The notes: generated from the letters alone by a model not told the origin. Positions 44,806 through 54,792 are shown, counted from the stretch's first letter. The stretch: 64,000 nt of DNA from Promethearchaeota archaeon (GCA_019057795.1 JAHLWS010000073.1:1-64000), one strand, 5' to 3'. Numbers and translations are program-made.

Positions 44806-46614
44806 ATGAGTTTAGAAAAAAAAGACTGGGCAATTATTATAATAGCTGTACTCGCAGTAGCGTCCATTATTGGTAATGGAGTCCTACTTCTTCAACCTGG
44901 GGCGATAGTCAAGCCAGATTTAGGCGCAACCCTTGTTTTTGGTACCCAGAGAGGTCCTGTAGATCTTGATCCTCAGTATGCTTGGGATAGTGCGTCTTCG
45001 GATGTAATAAATCAAGTAGTTGAGACTTTATTTGCTTATAATTTAAGTGACCCTAATTTAGCTTTAATTCCTAGTTTAGCTCTGTGGGGCGATTGGGATG
45101 ATACCGCTAATGATGATGGTACATATAATTATACCGTTCAATTAAGGGAAGGAGTATACTTCCATGATGGCACTCCATTTAATGCTTCATCCGTTGAATG
45201 GAACTTTGATAGATTAGCTAACTTAATGGATCTAGGCATTACTCAAATAGCTGAATTATATCAATACTATGTTGACACCGTTGTTGTCAATGAAACCTCT
45301 GGCGAAACAGAAGACATTATTAAACCTCTTATCAACGATACAGTAGTTATATCTGAATACCTTTTTCAATTTAAAATGAATGTAGAATATGGACCATTTC
45401 AAGCCTTACTCTGCTTTTCTGCTTCCAGTATTATGTCACCTACAGCTCACGCTGATGACTTTGATGACATACTTGAAACAGCAACTAGTGATTTAGTAGG
45501 TACAGGGCCATTCGTTTTTGACAAAGTAGAAACTGGTGTTGAGGTAATCATGCATGCTTTTGACCACTATTGGGGTGGTAGAGCCCAAATTGATACACTA
45601 ATCTTTTCCATTATAAGCGACGCTCAAATTAGAAACAATGCTTTATTATCTGGAGATATCGATTTCTTAGGAGATCCAATGGCTGCTATGTATGATACAT
45701 TCAATACAACCGCGGGTCTTGATCTAGTTAATGCAGGACAGAGTCTTATTACCCAATATCTTGGAATGAACAATGTGAAAATAAATGCCACATTTAGAAG
45801 AGCAATTTCACACGCCATTAATTATTCATACATTCTCGAGAACCTCATGCAGGGATGGGCCGCAAGACTTGAATCACCAATTCCAATGGGATTTCAAATG
45901 GCTGATTGGTCATCTACTGAGGCTGACTATGATGTAGAGTACGCAAGAGAGATCATGCAAAGTATGGGTTATGGTGCTACATGGTCTACATCAGAAACCC
46001 ATGCAGACAACGCTAAATGGTTAGCCGCATCTTTTAGGTCGTTTAATTATACCTATAATATCGGGAATAATATGCGAGAAAATGTATTACTGTTATTAAC
46101 AGATAATCTTGGTAAGATTGGTATAAAGGTCGGAGATGATGGTGATACCTGGGCAAACTACATCTATAGATTATATGAAATTTATGGGTACACTAGAAAC
46201 GACTTAGAGCTCTATTGGATTGGATGGATTCCTGACTATAACGACCCAAGTAACTTTATTAACCCATTATTCACCAATAGAACAGTTGCATCTAATGGCG
46301 CTCAATACAACGGATATTTGGCAGCACTTGAAGAAGACGAATTTAAGGATGCGAGAGATCCATTTGACGTAAATGATAATGTGCAACTCTTAATGGAAGC
46401 AGCATTGTTTGAAACTGTTGAAGCTACAAGAGAAGATATGTACAGTAGAATACAAGAACTTCTTGTTGAAGAAGATATGCCTTGGGTCTATGGATATGTC
46501 AGTATTGGTTTTGACGCCCATAATTCAGAATTAAAGGGTTTCCCAACCAACCCATGGGGTTATACATACTTCTATCCATGCTATTGGGATCCATTACCAA
46601 TACAAGATTATTAG
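44806..46614 (+). CDS. Peptide ABC transporter substrate-binding protein (family 5, DppA/OppA)
   Basis: This 602-residue protein has an N-terminal membrane anchor (about residues 10-29) without a lipobox cysteine, so it is probably held by the uncleaved helix. The family 5 binding fold is visible: TLVFGTQRGPVDLDPQ, VQLREGVYFHDGTPFNASSVEWNFDR, GTGPFVFDKVETG and YWIGWIPDYNDPSNFINP. It captures oligopeptides or other substrates outside the cell for the permease and ATPases encoded downstream. It is the first gene of the operon; its messenger must also pass two unknown genes before the permeases. The family call is secure, the substrate is not. Confidence 0.92.
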   Translation: MSLEKKDWAIIIIAVLAVASIIGNGVLLLQPGAIVKPDLGATLVFGTQRGPVDLDPQYAWDSASSDVINQVVETLFAYNLSDPNLALIPSLALWGDWDDTANDDGTYNYTVQLREGVYFHDGTPFNASSVEWNFDRLANLMDLGITQIAELYQYYVDTVVVNETSGETEDIIKPLINDTVVISEYLFQFKMNVEYGPFQALLCFSASSIMSPTAHADDFDDILETATSDLVGTGPFVFDKVETGVEVIMHAFDHYWGGRAQIDTLIFSIISDAQIRNNALLSGDIDFLGDPMAAMYDTFNTTAGLDLVNAGQSLITQYLGMNNVKINATFRRAISHAINYSYILENLMQGWAARLESPIPMGFQMADWSSTEADYDVEYAREIMQSMGYGATWSTSETHADNAKWLAASFRSFNYTYNIGNNMRENVLLLLTDNLGKIGIKVGDDGDTWANYIYRLYEIYGYTRNDLELYWIGWIPDYNDPSNFINPLFTNRTVASNGAQYNGYLAALEEDEFKDARDPFDVNDNVQLLMEAALFETVEATREDMYSRIQELLVEEDMPWVYGYVSIGFDAHNSELKGFPTNPWGYTYFYPCYWDPLPIQDY

Positions 46615-46713
46615 ATGAATATATAGCCCAAAAAACAAAAAAATCTAAATAAATAATTTTTTTTTTATTCATTATTTTTTTCTATAGAGTTATTATTTTA
46701 TTCGGTTATATAA

Positions 46714-47595
46714 ATGAACCCAAAAATAGGATTTTTAAATCCCCCTGTAAAATTGAAATCATTTAAAAATGATCTAGCACCCATTGGATTCTTTTTAGAT
46801 ATTTTTTCGTCTGAATTATTTGAAATTCCTGTAATGCCAATCCCTATGAGGATTGATAATTTAACAAATGGAATAGCCACATTTTTCATAATACCTGATT
46901 TTACTAAATTGAATATTTTACTTGAGCGCTTGGATTTGGTTTTTGACTTTTATAGTTTTATTACACAGGGGATACATAATTTAATTATTTATGCTAAAAG
47001 AAAATATAAAGAAATAACATATCGAACCTTACCAAAAGAATTAATTATTAAATGGTTTGAAAACTCATTAAATTTAACTGCAGAGATACTTAGTTTAAAA
47101 CAAGATTTTACTTTTATAACTAGTGAATTTTTGAAGATATATTCTAAAATTGAAAAAAAACAGATTGAAATAAATTCTAAAGATTATTATAATGTTCTAA
47201 CTGATTATTGCGAAGTAAATATTAAATACTTTAGAGACAGGATTGAGAATAATCAGTTCAAAATCTTTGAAAAAGGTGTATTAAAAACAGTAGAATTGTA
47301 TAAAGAAAAAAGAAGTAAATATTATCCAGAACTTATTCCTATTGAAGTAAAAAATTTGAAAATGAATAAAGTTAATAAATTGACGTTCGTACCATACTTA
47401 ATATATGACGACATTTTAGATTGCTTTACGTACAACAAGAAACTTTTAGATGATGCAAAATTAAAACCATTAAATCTGACTACATGGAAAAACTACGGAA
47501 TAATTAATAAAAGATCAAATATTGATAATTCTGAATATAATTATAACCTAAAAAATTTTAATTTAAAAAATATTAAATTGGAGATATTGTTATGA
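46714..47595 (+). CDS. Hypothetical soluble protein in ABC transporter operon
   Basis: This 293-residue protein has no membrane helix and no recognised domain. The first 75 residues contain beta-like segments (FEIPVMPIPMRIDNL; GIATFFIIPD); the middle is helical (LIIYAKRKYKEITY; ELIIKWFENSLNLTAEIL), and the C-terminal 60 residues are Asn/Lys-rich. Its stop overlaps the start of the next small membrane protein (ATGA), so the two are translationally coupled. Placement between the binding protein and the permeases suggests a link to transport, but no function can be read. Confidence 0.55.
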   Translation: MNPKIGFLNPPVKLKSFKNDLAPIGFFLDIFSSELFEIPVMPIPMRIDNLTNGIATFFIIPDFTKLNILLERLDLVFDFYSFITQGIHNLIIYAKRKYKEITYRTLPKELIIKWFENSLNLTAEILSLKQDFTFITSEFLKIYSKIEKKQIEINSKDYYNVLTDYCEVNIKYFRDRIENNQFKIFEKGVLKTVELYKEKRSKYYPELIPIEVKNLKMNKVNKLTFVPYLIYDDILDCFTYNKKLLDDAKLKPLNLTTWKNYGIINKRSNIDNSEYNYNLKNFNLKNIKLEILL

Positions 47596-48071
47596 AATGG
47601 AAGATTGATCTTGCCAGGCAAGGAAATTTCATTATGGCTGTAATATTAATCCATTTTGTATTTTTCGGATATATATGCAATCTTTACGAAAAATCTATTG
47701 GAAATAGAGTTATATTTCTATACCAAGTGCTTTTCAATCCATTTTCCATTTTATCATTAGTAATACTTATGGGAATAGTATTTTTTATGGTCTTTAGGGA
47801 GGAGTTTTTTGAATACGGAATTAGAAATAGCATTTGGCTTATATTATTTATCGTTATTGAATCTTGGATATGGTATTTGTTTATAAATGGTTTCCAAGCC
47901 GACTTATTGGCATTAACTGCTCAAATGTTTGGGCTCTATTTTGGTAGTATTGACGGTTATCTAACAATACTAACTCTTTTGGGAGTAAATCTATTAAGTG
48001 CTATATTAGGTGCATTTACTAAACAAAAATATAAAGAATATATCGCAAAAATTAAAGAAGTGAAAATTTAA
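47592..48071 (+). CDS. Small four-helix membrane protein in ABC transporter operon
   Basis: This 159-residue protein has four hydrophobic helices and a basic C-terminal tail. It overlaps the previous gene by four bases (ATGA) and lies 60 bp before the first permease. I recognise no family. Together with the upstream soluble protein it may be an accessory part of the peptide transporter; this is inference from position. Confidence 0.55.
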   Translation: MKWKIDLARQGNFIMAVILIHFVFFGYICNLYEKSIGNRVIFLYQVLFNPFSILSLVILMGIVFFMVFREEFFEYGIRNSIWLILFIVIESWIWYLFINGFQADLLALTAQMFGLYFGSIDGYLTILTLLGVNLLSAILGAFTKQKYKEYIAKIKEVKI

Positions 48072-48131
48072 TTTAAAAAAATTAAAATTTTTAATAAAAA
48101 TGTTAAAAAAGTATAGGTGATTTAAAAACAG

Positions 48132-49151
48132 ATGAGTATGCTTAAATATATTCTAAGAAGGCTACTAGCTGCGGTTCCAGTATTATTTGGAGTGTTAACA
48201 ATTACTTTTGTTCTCTCAAGAATGATGCCAGGAGATCCAGTTTTAGCAACTATGCAAGCAAGATTTCCAACTGAAGCAGCATATCGGGCACAGTATGAAG
48301 CTTTAGGACTTCATTTACCATTAATAACACAATATTTTATCTATGTTGGGAAATTATTCATCGGAGATTGGGGCTATTCCTACTCTCTAGTTAGAGGGCA
48401 AGAAGTTTGGGATATTATAATGGAAAGATTCCCTAGAACTTTTGATATTGCGATTTTTGCAATTGTTATCGCAACAATCATAGGACTTAAAACAGGGGTG
48501 ATTTCAGCGACAAATAGGAACAAATGGAAGGACACACTACTAAGAGGCATTGCATTAATAGGTGTTTCGATTCCTATTTTTTGGATGGGGTTAATCTTAC
48601 AATTTTACCTATCTTTTCAATTGGGTTGGTTTCCAACAGCTAATTATAAAACCCCAGGAATCGGAGATCCCCCCCCAATTACGTTAAATAGAATTATTGA
48701 TGCAATATTATCAGGTCAAACATATTTAGTTACAGATTATTTACACCATTTGATTTTACCTATTTTCTGCTTATCTTTTATAACAATCGCAGGAATTACA
48801 AGACAAACACGTTCTAGTATGCTAGAAATACTAGAACAAGATTATGTTCGAACTGCAAGAGCTAAAGGATGTAAAGAACGAGATGTAATTAATACTCATG
48901 CTAGAAAAAATGCTCTCATTCCTACAATAACAGTTATTGGGTTGAACTTTGGGGGTCTTTTAGCGGGAGCGATTCTGACTGAAACTACTTTTAATTTGCA
49001 TGGAATAGGTGAAGCTTTAATTGCATCAATACAAAGTACAGATTACTGGCTTTTAAATGCAATTGTATTTTTAACAACAGTAGTTTTTATAGCTATAAAT
49101 TTAGGAGTAGACATTATTTATGGTTTTGTAGATCCAAGAATTAGATATTAA
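48132..49151 (+). CDS. Peptide ABC transporter permease, DppB/OppB type
   Basis: This 339-residue protein shows the DppB start YILRRLLAAVPVLFGVLTITF, six membrane helices and the EAA loop EQDYVRTARAKGCKERDV with HARKNALIP that contacts the ATPases. The MMPGDPV motif after the first helix is typical. It forms the translocation path with the DppC-type subunit 40 bp downstream. A GGTGAT ribosome binding site lies about 11 bases before the ATG; an ATG two codons later is possible. Confidence 0.95.
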   Translation: MSMLKYILRRLLAAVPVLFGVLTITFVLSRMMPGDPVLATMQARFPTEAAYRAQYEALGLHLPLITQYFIYVGKLFIGDWGYSYSLVRGQEVWDIIMERFPRTFDIAIFAIVIATIIGLKTGVISATNRNKWKDTLLRGIALIGVSIPIFWMGLILQFYLSFQLGWFPTANYKTPGIGDPPPITLNRIIDAILSGQTYLVTDYLHHLILPIFCLSFITIAGITRQTRSSMLEILEQDYVRTARAKGCKERDVINTHARKNALIPTITVIGLNFGGLLAGAILTETTFNLHGIGEALIASIQSTDYWLLNAIVFLTTVVFIAINLGVDIIYGFVDPRIRY

Positions 49152-49191
49152 AAACGCTTTAATGAATTTTAAAAAAAGAGATGATTTATAA

Positions 49192-50199
49192 ATGGCAGAT
49201 CAAGTTTATGAAATAGAATCCGATAAAGATTATTCCGAAAGAAAAGAGAATTTTTTAAAAACAATTTTAAAATGGATTGCATCCAATATTAAATTTCTAC
49301 TTATACCTGGTTCTAGAATAGATGAATTAACTTTACGAGAAATTGAATACGAAAAATCAATCAGCAAACGTAAATTTATTCGCAGGTTAAAATCAGCTTT
49401 AACGATTTTAGGAATTTCAATCATTTTCATAATAGTAACATTGGCAGTTTTTCCCGAATGGATATCTCCCTATACATACGAAGTAGCCAACGGCCTTTGG
49501 GAGGATTGGTGGAGTGCCCCTTCACCAAGTCATCCGTTAGGAACAACTGAATGGGGACGAGATGTATTAGCGCGAGCAATATTTGGTGCGAGATCATCTC
49601 TAACGATCGCCCTACCAGCTATTTCTTTTAGTGTTATATCTGGTGTAATGGTCGGTGTCATTGCTGCCTATTATGGTGGATGGGTTGATTCTATAATAAT
49701 GAGAGTCGTTGACATCTTTCTTGCATTTCCTGGTTTAATTCTTGCAATGGTATTTATTGCTATTTGGGGTCAAAGAATGGAATTCATTATGCTAGCATAT
49801 GGTATTATTGGCATACCGTATTATGCCAGGTTAATAAGAGGATCTGTACTTCAAGCACGAGCTTTACCTTATGTGGAAGCAGCAAGAGTAGCAGGTGCCG
49901 GGAATTGGAGAATAATGTTTAAACACATTTTACCTAATTGCATTCAACCTATTATTATATCTTTTACTTTCGATATTGGTGGCATTATTTTAAGCTTAGC
50001 GGGTTTAGCCTTTTTAGGATATAGTGATCTTAGAATGATTGAATGGGGAAGAGATATTAGTATGGCCCGTGGATATCTTATACCTGCTCCATGGGCATCC
50101 TTATGGCCTGGACTAATGATATTATTTACTGTATTAGGTTTCATGCTAGTTGGCGATGGATTGAGAGATGCTTTAGATCCAAGATTGAGGAATTTGTAG
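49192..50199 (+). CDS. Peptide ABC transporter permease, DppC/OppC type
   Basis: This 335-residue protein has a cytosolic N-terminal region of about 70 residues, longer than usual, then six membrane helices. Family motifs are HPLGTTEWGRDVLARAIFGAR and the EAA loop LPYVEAARVAGAGNWRIMF with HILPN. The closing GDGLRDALDPRLRN is the standard DppC end. It pairs with the preceding DppB-type permease. The ATPase genes follow at 45 bp. Confidence 0.95.
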   Translation: MADQVYEIESDKDYSERKENFLKTILKWIASNIKFLLIPGSRIDELTLREIEYEKSISKRKFIRRLKSALTILGISIIFIIVTLAVFPEWISPYTYEVANGLWEDWWSAPSPSHPLGTTEWGRDVLARAIFGARSSLTIALPAISFSVISGVMVGVIAAYYGGWVDSIIMRVVDIFLAFPGLILAMVFIAIWGQRMEFIMLAYGIIGIPYYARLIRGSVLQARALPYVEAARVAGAGNWRIMFKHILPNCIQPIIISFTFDIGGIILSLAGLAFLGYSDLRMIEWGRDISMARGYLIPAPWASLWPGLMILFTVLGFMLVGDGLRDALDPRLRNL

Positions 50200-50243
50200 T
50201 TTTATTAATTAATCAAAAAAAATAACATTTGAGGAATAATTAG

Positions 50244-51512
50244 ATGATTGATTTAAATAGTGATAAAAAAGTTGAAAAAATAGAGGAACCTGAAGATAGT
50301 TCTGAAATAACAAAATCATTAATCGAAATAAACAATTTAAAAACTTATTTCTTTACTGAAGAAGGTATTGTTAAAGCAGTAGATGGAGTATCTTTTTCTA
50401 TTTTTGAGAACGAGATACTTGGACTTGTAGGTGAAACTGGGTGTGGAAAATCCGTTACAGCTCTTTCTATTCTTGGTTTAGTTCGTTCACCTGGAAAAAT
50501 AATGGAAGGTTCAATTACCCTTAAAGGAGTAGATCTAATCTCATTAAGTGTGAAAGAAATGAGGAACTATCGTGGGAAAGAGATCACCATGATATTTCAG
50601 GACCCGCTCAATTCACTCAATCCAGTAATTTCAGTTGGCAACCAAGTAGGTGAAGTTTTTTTACTACATCAAAAAGAAAGAATTAAAAATACCTTAAGAG
50701 AACGCCGTTTGGAAAAGAAAGAAAAACTTAAAGAAAAAAGAGAACTAAAAAATAAATTAAAAAATGAAGCTGAAAGATTAACCACGGAAGAAGTAAATGA
50801 AATAAACGAAAGAATTGAAAAATTGCTGACAGAAACTAAAGGAGCTTTATCAATAGGTAGTATAGTAAAAGATGAATCAGAAAAAATTATTACAGAAGTA
50901 GGAATAGCTGATGCTAAAGGAATATTAAAAAGGTATCCACATGAATTAAGTGGTGGTATGAGACAAAGAGTAATGATTTCAATGGCACTTTCATGTAATC
51001 CCGTTTTATTAATTGCTGACGAACCAACGACAGCTTTAGATGTTACAATCCAAGCTCAAATTCTTGATTTAATGAAAGAGTTGAAAAGGAAATTTAAAAC
51101 TTCTATTTTAATGATAACTCATGACTTAGGAATTATTGCAGATTTATGTGATAGAGTTGCTGTAATGTATAGTGGTAATATCGTTGAATACGCAACAGCT
51201 GTTGATTTATTTAAAAATCCACGACATCCTTATACTCAAGGATTAATTGGCGCAATACCAAGCATAGAAAAGAGGGATCAAAAATTAAAAACAATACGTG
51301 GAATGGTTCCAAATTTAATTTATCCTCCCTCTGGTTGCAGATTTCATCCTAGATGCGATTTTAGATTAGAAATATGCGATAAAGTAAAACCGAAATTCCT
51401 CAAAATTGGTAATAGATATTTTATTGCTTGCCACATGTTTGATCCTGAATATAAAGATTCGCCTAAATATCAATGGGAAGAAGCAGAATTAGAACTATCA
51501 GGAAGATTTTAA
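50244..51512 (+). CDS. Peptide ABC transporter ATPase, DppD/OppD type, with coiled-coil insertion
   Basis: This 422-residue ATPase has Walker A GETGCGKS, Q-loop MIFQDPLNSLNP, signature LSGGMRQRV, Walker B LLIADEPTTALD and switch His in ITHDLG. Between the Q-loop and the signature there is an extra highly charged stretch of about 75 residues (residues about 145-225, rich in Lys/Glu/Arg) absent from typical OppD proteins of about 330 residues. The C-terminal oligopeptide domain carries the cysteine motif SGCRFHPRCDFRLEIC, which in related ATPases holds an iron-sulfur cluster. It works with the OppF-type ATPase encoded 41 bp downstream. Ribosome binding site GAGGAA precedes the ATG. Confidence 0.94.
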   Translation: MIDLNSDKKVEKIEEPEDSSEITKSLIEINNLKTYFFTEEGIVKAVDGVSFSIFENEILGLVGETGCGKSVTALSILGLVRSPGKIMEGSITLKGVDLISLSVKEMRNYRGKEITMIFQDPLNSLNPVISVGNQVGEVFLLHQKERIKNTLRERRLEKKEKLKEKRELKNKLKNEAERLTTEEVNEINERIEKLLTETKGALSIGSIVKDESEKIITEVGIADAKGILKRYPHELSGGMRQRVMISMALSCNPVLLIADEPTTALDVTIQAQILDLMKELKRKFKTSILMITHDLGIIADLCDRVAVMYSGNIVEYATAVDLFKNPRHPYTQGLIGAIPSIEKRDQKLKTIRGMVPNLIYPPSGCRFHPRCDFRLEICDKVKPKFLKIGNRYFIACHMFDPEYKDSPKYQWEEAELELSGRF

Positions 51513-51552
51513 AAAATAACTATAATAAATAATTAAAAAGAGGTTTAAAAAA

Positions 51553-52602
51553 ATGACTATAAGTGAAGATATGACAATTGACTCCAAAAAATCGGATGAT
51601 GTTATACTTTCTGTAAAAAATTTAAAAACATATTACCCTATTTATGGTGGTATATTAAAACGTAAAATTGGAGAAGTTAAAGCAGTAGATGGAGTTTCTT
51701 TTAATCTTCATAAAAGAGAAACCTTAGGATTAGTAGGTGAAAGTGGATGCGGCAAAACGACTATTGGAAACACTATTTTAAATTTAGTTCCAGCTACATC
51801 TGGAGAAATTTGGTTCAAAAATGAGAGAATTGATGACAATTTTAAAAAGGATTTACGGAAAAAAATTCAAATGGTATTCCAAGATCCTGATTCTTCTCTT
51901 AATCCAAGATGGAAAGTAGTAAATATTATCGGTGAGCCCTTAAAACTCTTAATGAGGATGAAAAAAAAACGAGAGATTCGAAGACGAGTTCTTGAACTAT
52001 TAGAAACAGTGTCTATGAAAAATGAGCATTTAGATCGATTTCCACATGAATTCTCTGGAGGGCAAAAACAAAGAATTGTTATAGCAAGAGCTCTTGCTTG
52101 TAATCCTGAATTAATAATTTTAGATGAACCAACATCTGCTCTTGATGTATCCGTACAAGCCCAAATTTTAAACTTATTGAAAGCCCTTCAGAAAGAATTC
52201 GACTTATCTTATCTGTTCATTACGCATGATTTAAGTGTTATTCAACATATAGGTGATAGAATAGAGGTTATGTACTTAGGAAAATTCGTTGAGGGAGGCC
52301 CTATTGAAGAAGTATTCTATAACCCAGCGCATCCCTATAGTAAAGCCTTATTATCAGCAAGACCGACATTTGATCCGACTTCTAGAATAGATAGGATTAT
52401 TCTTGAAGGAGATGTGCCAAGCCCTATTAATCCGCCTTCAGGATGTTCCTTTCATCCTCGATGTCAAGAAATGGAAAAACATGAGGGGTGTGGTGTAAAT
52501 ACCCCTCCAAGAGTTCAATTAGGTAAAGATCATTACATGTACTGCGTACCATTAAAAGATGAAAAAAAGTCGTATAAAGGAATGGAATATATCTCAGACT
52601 AA
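51553..52602 (+). CDS. Peptide ABC transporter ATPase, DppF/OppF type
   Basis: This 349-residue ATPase has Walker A GESGCGKTT, Q-loop MVFQDPDSSLNPR, signature FSGGQKQRI, Walker B LIILDEPTSALD and switch His in ITHDLS. The OppF-type start YYPIYGGILKRKIGEVKAVDGV is clear. The C-terminal motif SGCSFHPRC with two later cysteines (GC, YC) could hold the same kind of cluster as in its partner. AGAGGT precedes the ATG. It is the last gene of the transporter operon. Confidence 0.95.
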   Translation: MTISEDMTIDSKKSDDVILSVKNLKTYYPIYGGILKRKIGEVKAVDGVSFNLHKRETLGLVGESGCGKTTIGNTILNLVPATSGEIWFKNERIDDNFKKDLRKKIQMVFQDPDSSLNPRWKVVNIIGEPLKLLMRMKKKREIRRRVLELLETVSMKNEHLDRFPHEFSGGQKQRIVIARALACNPELIILDEPTSALDVSVQAQILNLLKALQKEFDLSYLFITHDLSVIQHIGDRIEVMYLGKFVEGGPIEEVFYNPAHPYSKALLSARPTFDPTSRIDRIILEGDVPSPINPPSGCSFHPRCQEMEKHEGCGVNTPPRVQLGKDHYMYCVPLKDEKKSYKGMEYISD

Positions 52603-52710
52603 TCAAATATTTTTCCTTTTCAATTTTCATAATACTTTTTCTTAAGTAGATTTAATATTATTAGAAAAATCATAAAAAAAATAAATTATTGAACTTTTTT
52701 TATAATAATC

Positions 52711-53880
52711 ATGCCTCACAAATCTCAGATTTTTGTAGTAAAAACGTCTCCAAATACAGTTTTGGAGGATTATAAAAAATTAATGCATTTAGCAGAATAT
52801 GAAAAGTTTTACGATAAAAATAATAAAACCATCTTAAAATTAAATTTAAGTTGGTCAAAATTTTTCCCTTCGTGCTCCAGTCCACCATGGCAAGTGGAAG
52901 GAGTACTAAAAACTATGGTAGAAGATGGTTATAATCCAAAAAAAATCTTCACTGCTGAAAATAGAACTGTCGTGACGAACATCGAAAAGGGGCTAAAAGG
53001 AAACAAGTGGGGCCCTATTATCAAGAGATATGGTGCGTGGTTTGTACCGTTAACACGGGTACCGTTTGTGCCGTATGAATCGTTAAGACATAGATTTATT
53101 TCGTTGAAAAATAGGCAGTTGCATGTTCTTGATTCTAAAATATTTCCAGAAGGTTTTAAAATTCCAGAATTTTACGTTGGGAAATCCATAATTCACCTTC
53201 CAACCATGAAAACTCACGGTCATACGGGGGCGATCGGAGGCTCATTGAAACAAACCAAGGAAGAAATGAAGCATGGGGGTATAACATGCGCTATGAAAAA
53301 TGCCTTCGGTGGCCTTTTGACCAAGCGTAGACATTTTAGTCACCAATTTATATCTGAAGTATTAGTAGATTTGTTAATAATTCAAAAACAAATACACCCG
53401 AACATTATGGCGATAGTAGATGGAACTGTGTGTGGGGATGGGGCGGGACCAAGAACTATGATTCCTCGAATAAAAAATTTTCTCCTTGCGGGGTACGACC
53501 AAGTCGCAGTTGACGCCGTTGTAGCAAAAATGTTAGGATTTGAACCTTTGAAACTACCAGCTATAAAATTAGCCCATGAAGAAGGGTTGGGCTGCGGAGA
53601 CTTCGAAGATATTGAGATTATTGGAGAAGATGTATCGAACATAAATTGGAACTTTAAAGTAAAACGCAGTTTGGTAATTTGGGGAGATCAGATGGTTAGG
53701 AAAGGATCTTTACAGTTTATAAATCCATTATTACAAAATAAAATCTTTTTTACTTTTCCAATTTTAGGTTCCTTAATCTTTCATGATATGCTATGGTACC
53801 CTACAATCGGCAAGAAAAGAATAAATAATTTCCTTAAATCAGGATGGGGAAAACTTTTCAAAAATTATCCTCATAATTAG
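52711..53880 (+). CDS. DUF362 family protein
   Basis: This 389-residue protein shows the DUF362 pattern: KLNLSWSKFFPSCSSPPW near the start, YVGKSIIHLPTMKTHGHTG, a long GGITCAMKNAFGG segment, IMAIVDGTVCGDGAGP, and NFLLAGYDQVAVDAV. DUF362 proteins are soluble, sometimes joined to ferredoxin domains; this one lacks the ferredoxin part and their biochemical role is unknown. It has no signal sequence. Its end overlaps by four bases the end of the convergent tlyA-like gene. Confidence 0.82.
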   Translation: MPHKSQIFVVKTSPNTVLEDYKKLMHLAEYEKFYDKNNKTILKLNLSWSKFFPSCSSPPWQVEGVLKTMVEDGYNPKKIFTAENRTVVTNIEKGLKGNKWGPIIKRYGAWFVPLTRVPFVPYESLRHRFISLKNRQLHVLDSKIFPEGFKIPEFYVGKSIIHLPTMKTHGHTGAIGGSLKQTKEEMKHGGITCAMKNAFGGLLTKRRHFSHQFISEVLVDLLIIQKQIHPNIMAIVDGTVCGDGAGPRTMIPRIKNFLLAGYDQVAVDAVVAKMLGFEPLKLPAIKLAHEEGLGCGDFEDIEIIGEDVSNINWNFKVKRSLVIWGDQMVRKGSLQFINPLLQNKIFFTFPILGSLIFHDMLWYPTIGKKRINNFLKSGWGKLFKNYPHN

Positions 53881-54671
53881 GGTTTAATTTCTTTCGCATC
53901 TTTAAGAACTCCCTCTATTAAATCTCTAAAATTAAGATTATATTTCTTATCTAATTGAATATGGATCAAAAATTCAACAGCCCCTCCTTTTCCTAAAAGA
54001 GGAGAAACCATTATACCCTTAGGAAAGAAAGAATTCTCAACATTCCATTCCATTAGGTTAAGTAAAATCTGGTAAAGCTTTTCTGAATCATTTATTACTT
54101 TTAATTTGGTTTCTTCACGAAAGTTTGTTTCAAAAAGAGGTTTAACTAAAACAACAATATCTCCATTTTTCTTCAAATAATTCCTAATGTTAGGTAGTAC
54201 TGACTTGAGCGAAGAGAAAGTTATGTCTATTGTTACAATGTCTACTTTATTGGGTAGAGTTTTCAAACTTCTAGCATCGACTCCTAATAGTTCGACAATT
54301 TTTTCATTCTTGCATTTTAAGGAAGGATGAAGTATATCTGTTGCAGTATCAATTGCGTAAATTTTAATCGCTCCATGTTGCAATAAGCAATCTGTAAAAC
54401 CTCCGATTGAAGCTCCAATATCAGCGCAAACCTTTCCTTTAACTGAGATAGAGAAACGCTCTAATGCCGCTTCTAACTTAAGTCCTCCCCGCCCAACATA
54501 AGGAAATTTTCTCATTAATTGGATGTCAGAAGTGTTTTCAATTTTTTTACCCGGTTTAGTATTTATTACATCGTTTACATACACATATCCCTTTTTTATT
54601 AACCACTGTGCTTTTGTTCTACTTTCTACTAACCTTCTTTCCACTAATAGGATGTCTAAGCGTTCTTTCAT
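53877..54671 (-). CDS. tlyA: TlyA-family rRNA 2'-O-methyltransferase
   Basis: This protein of 264 residues has an N-terminal S4 RNA-binding domain (RLDILLVERRLVESRTKAQWLIKKGYV) followed by an FtsJ-like methyltransferase domain: GRGGLKLEAALERF, VCADIGASIGGFTDCLLQHG as the SAM-binding loop, VDIVTIDITFSSLKSVLP and DIVVLVKPLFE. Bacterial TlyA methylates riboses of 16S and 23S rRNA. I start it at the ATG at 54671, at the family start MKERLDIL; an ATG ten codons earlier is possible. The rRNA target in this archaeon is inferred from the family. Confidence 0.9.
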   Translation of the reverse strand: MKERLDILLVERRLVESRTKAQWLIKKGYVYVNDVINTKPGKKIENTSDIQLMRKFPYVGRGGLKLEAALERFSISVKGKVCADIGASIGGFTDCLLQHGAIKIYAIDTATDILHPSLKCKNEKIVELLGVDARSLKTLPNKVDIVTIDITFSSLKSVLPNIRNYLKKNGDIVVLVKPLFETNFREETKLKVINDSEKLYQILLNLMEWNVENSFFPKGIMVSPLLGKGGAVEFLIHIQLDKKYNLNFRDLIEGVLKDAKEIKP

Positions 54672-54792
54672 CTCTTCAGCATAAAAATATTTTAATATCA
54701 ATTGGTAATAACGATGAAAATAATAAAATCATTTTTATGAATTTCTATAAAAAGTCGAATTTTATATTCTTAGAATAAAAACTTAATGTGAT

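Noticed and set aside
46698..46889. Minus-strand frame opposite the start of the unknown ABC operon gene
   Set aside because: The plus-strand frame is longer and coupled to the next gene; the minus frame has no support.
52711..53880. Ferredoxin-linked DUF362 oxidoreductase
   Set aside because: No CxxCxxCxxxC ferredoxin motifs are present in the protein.
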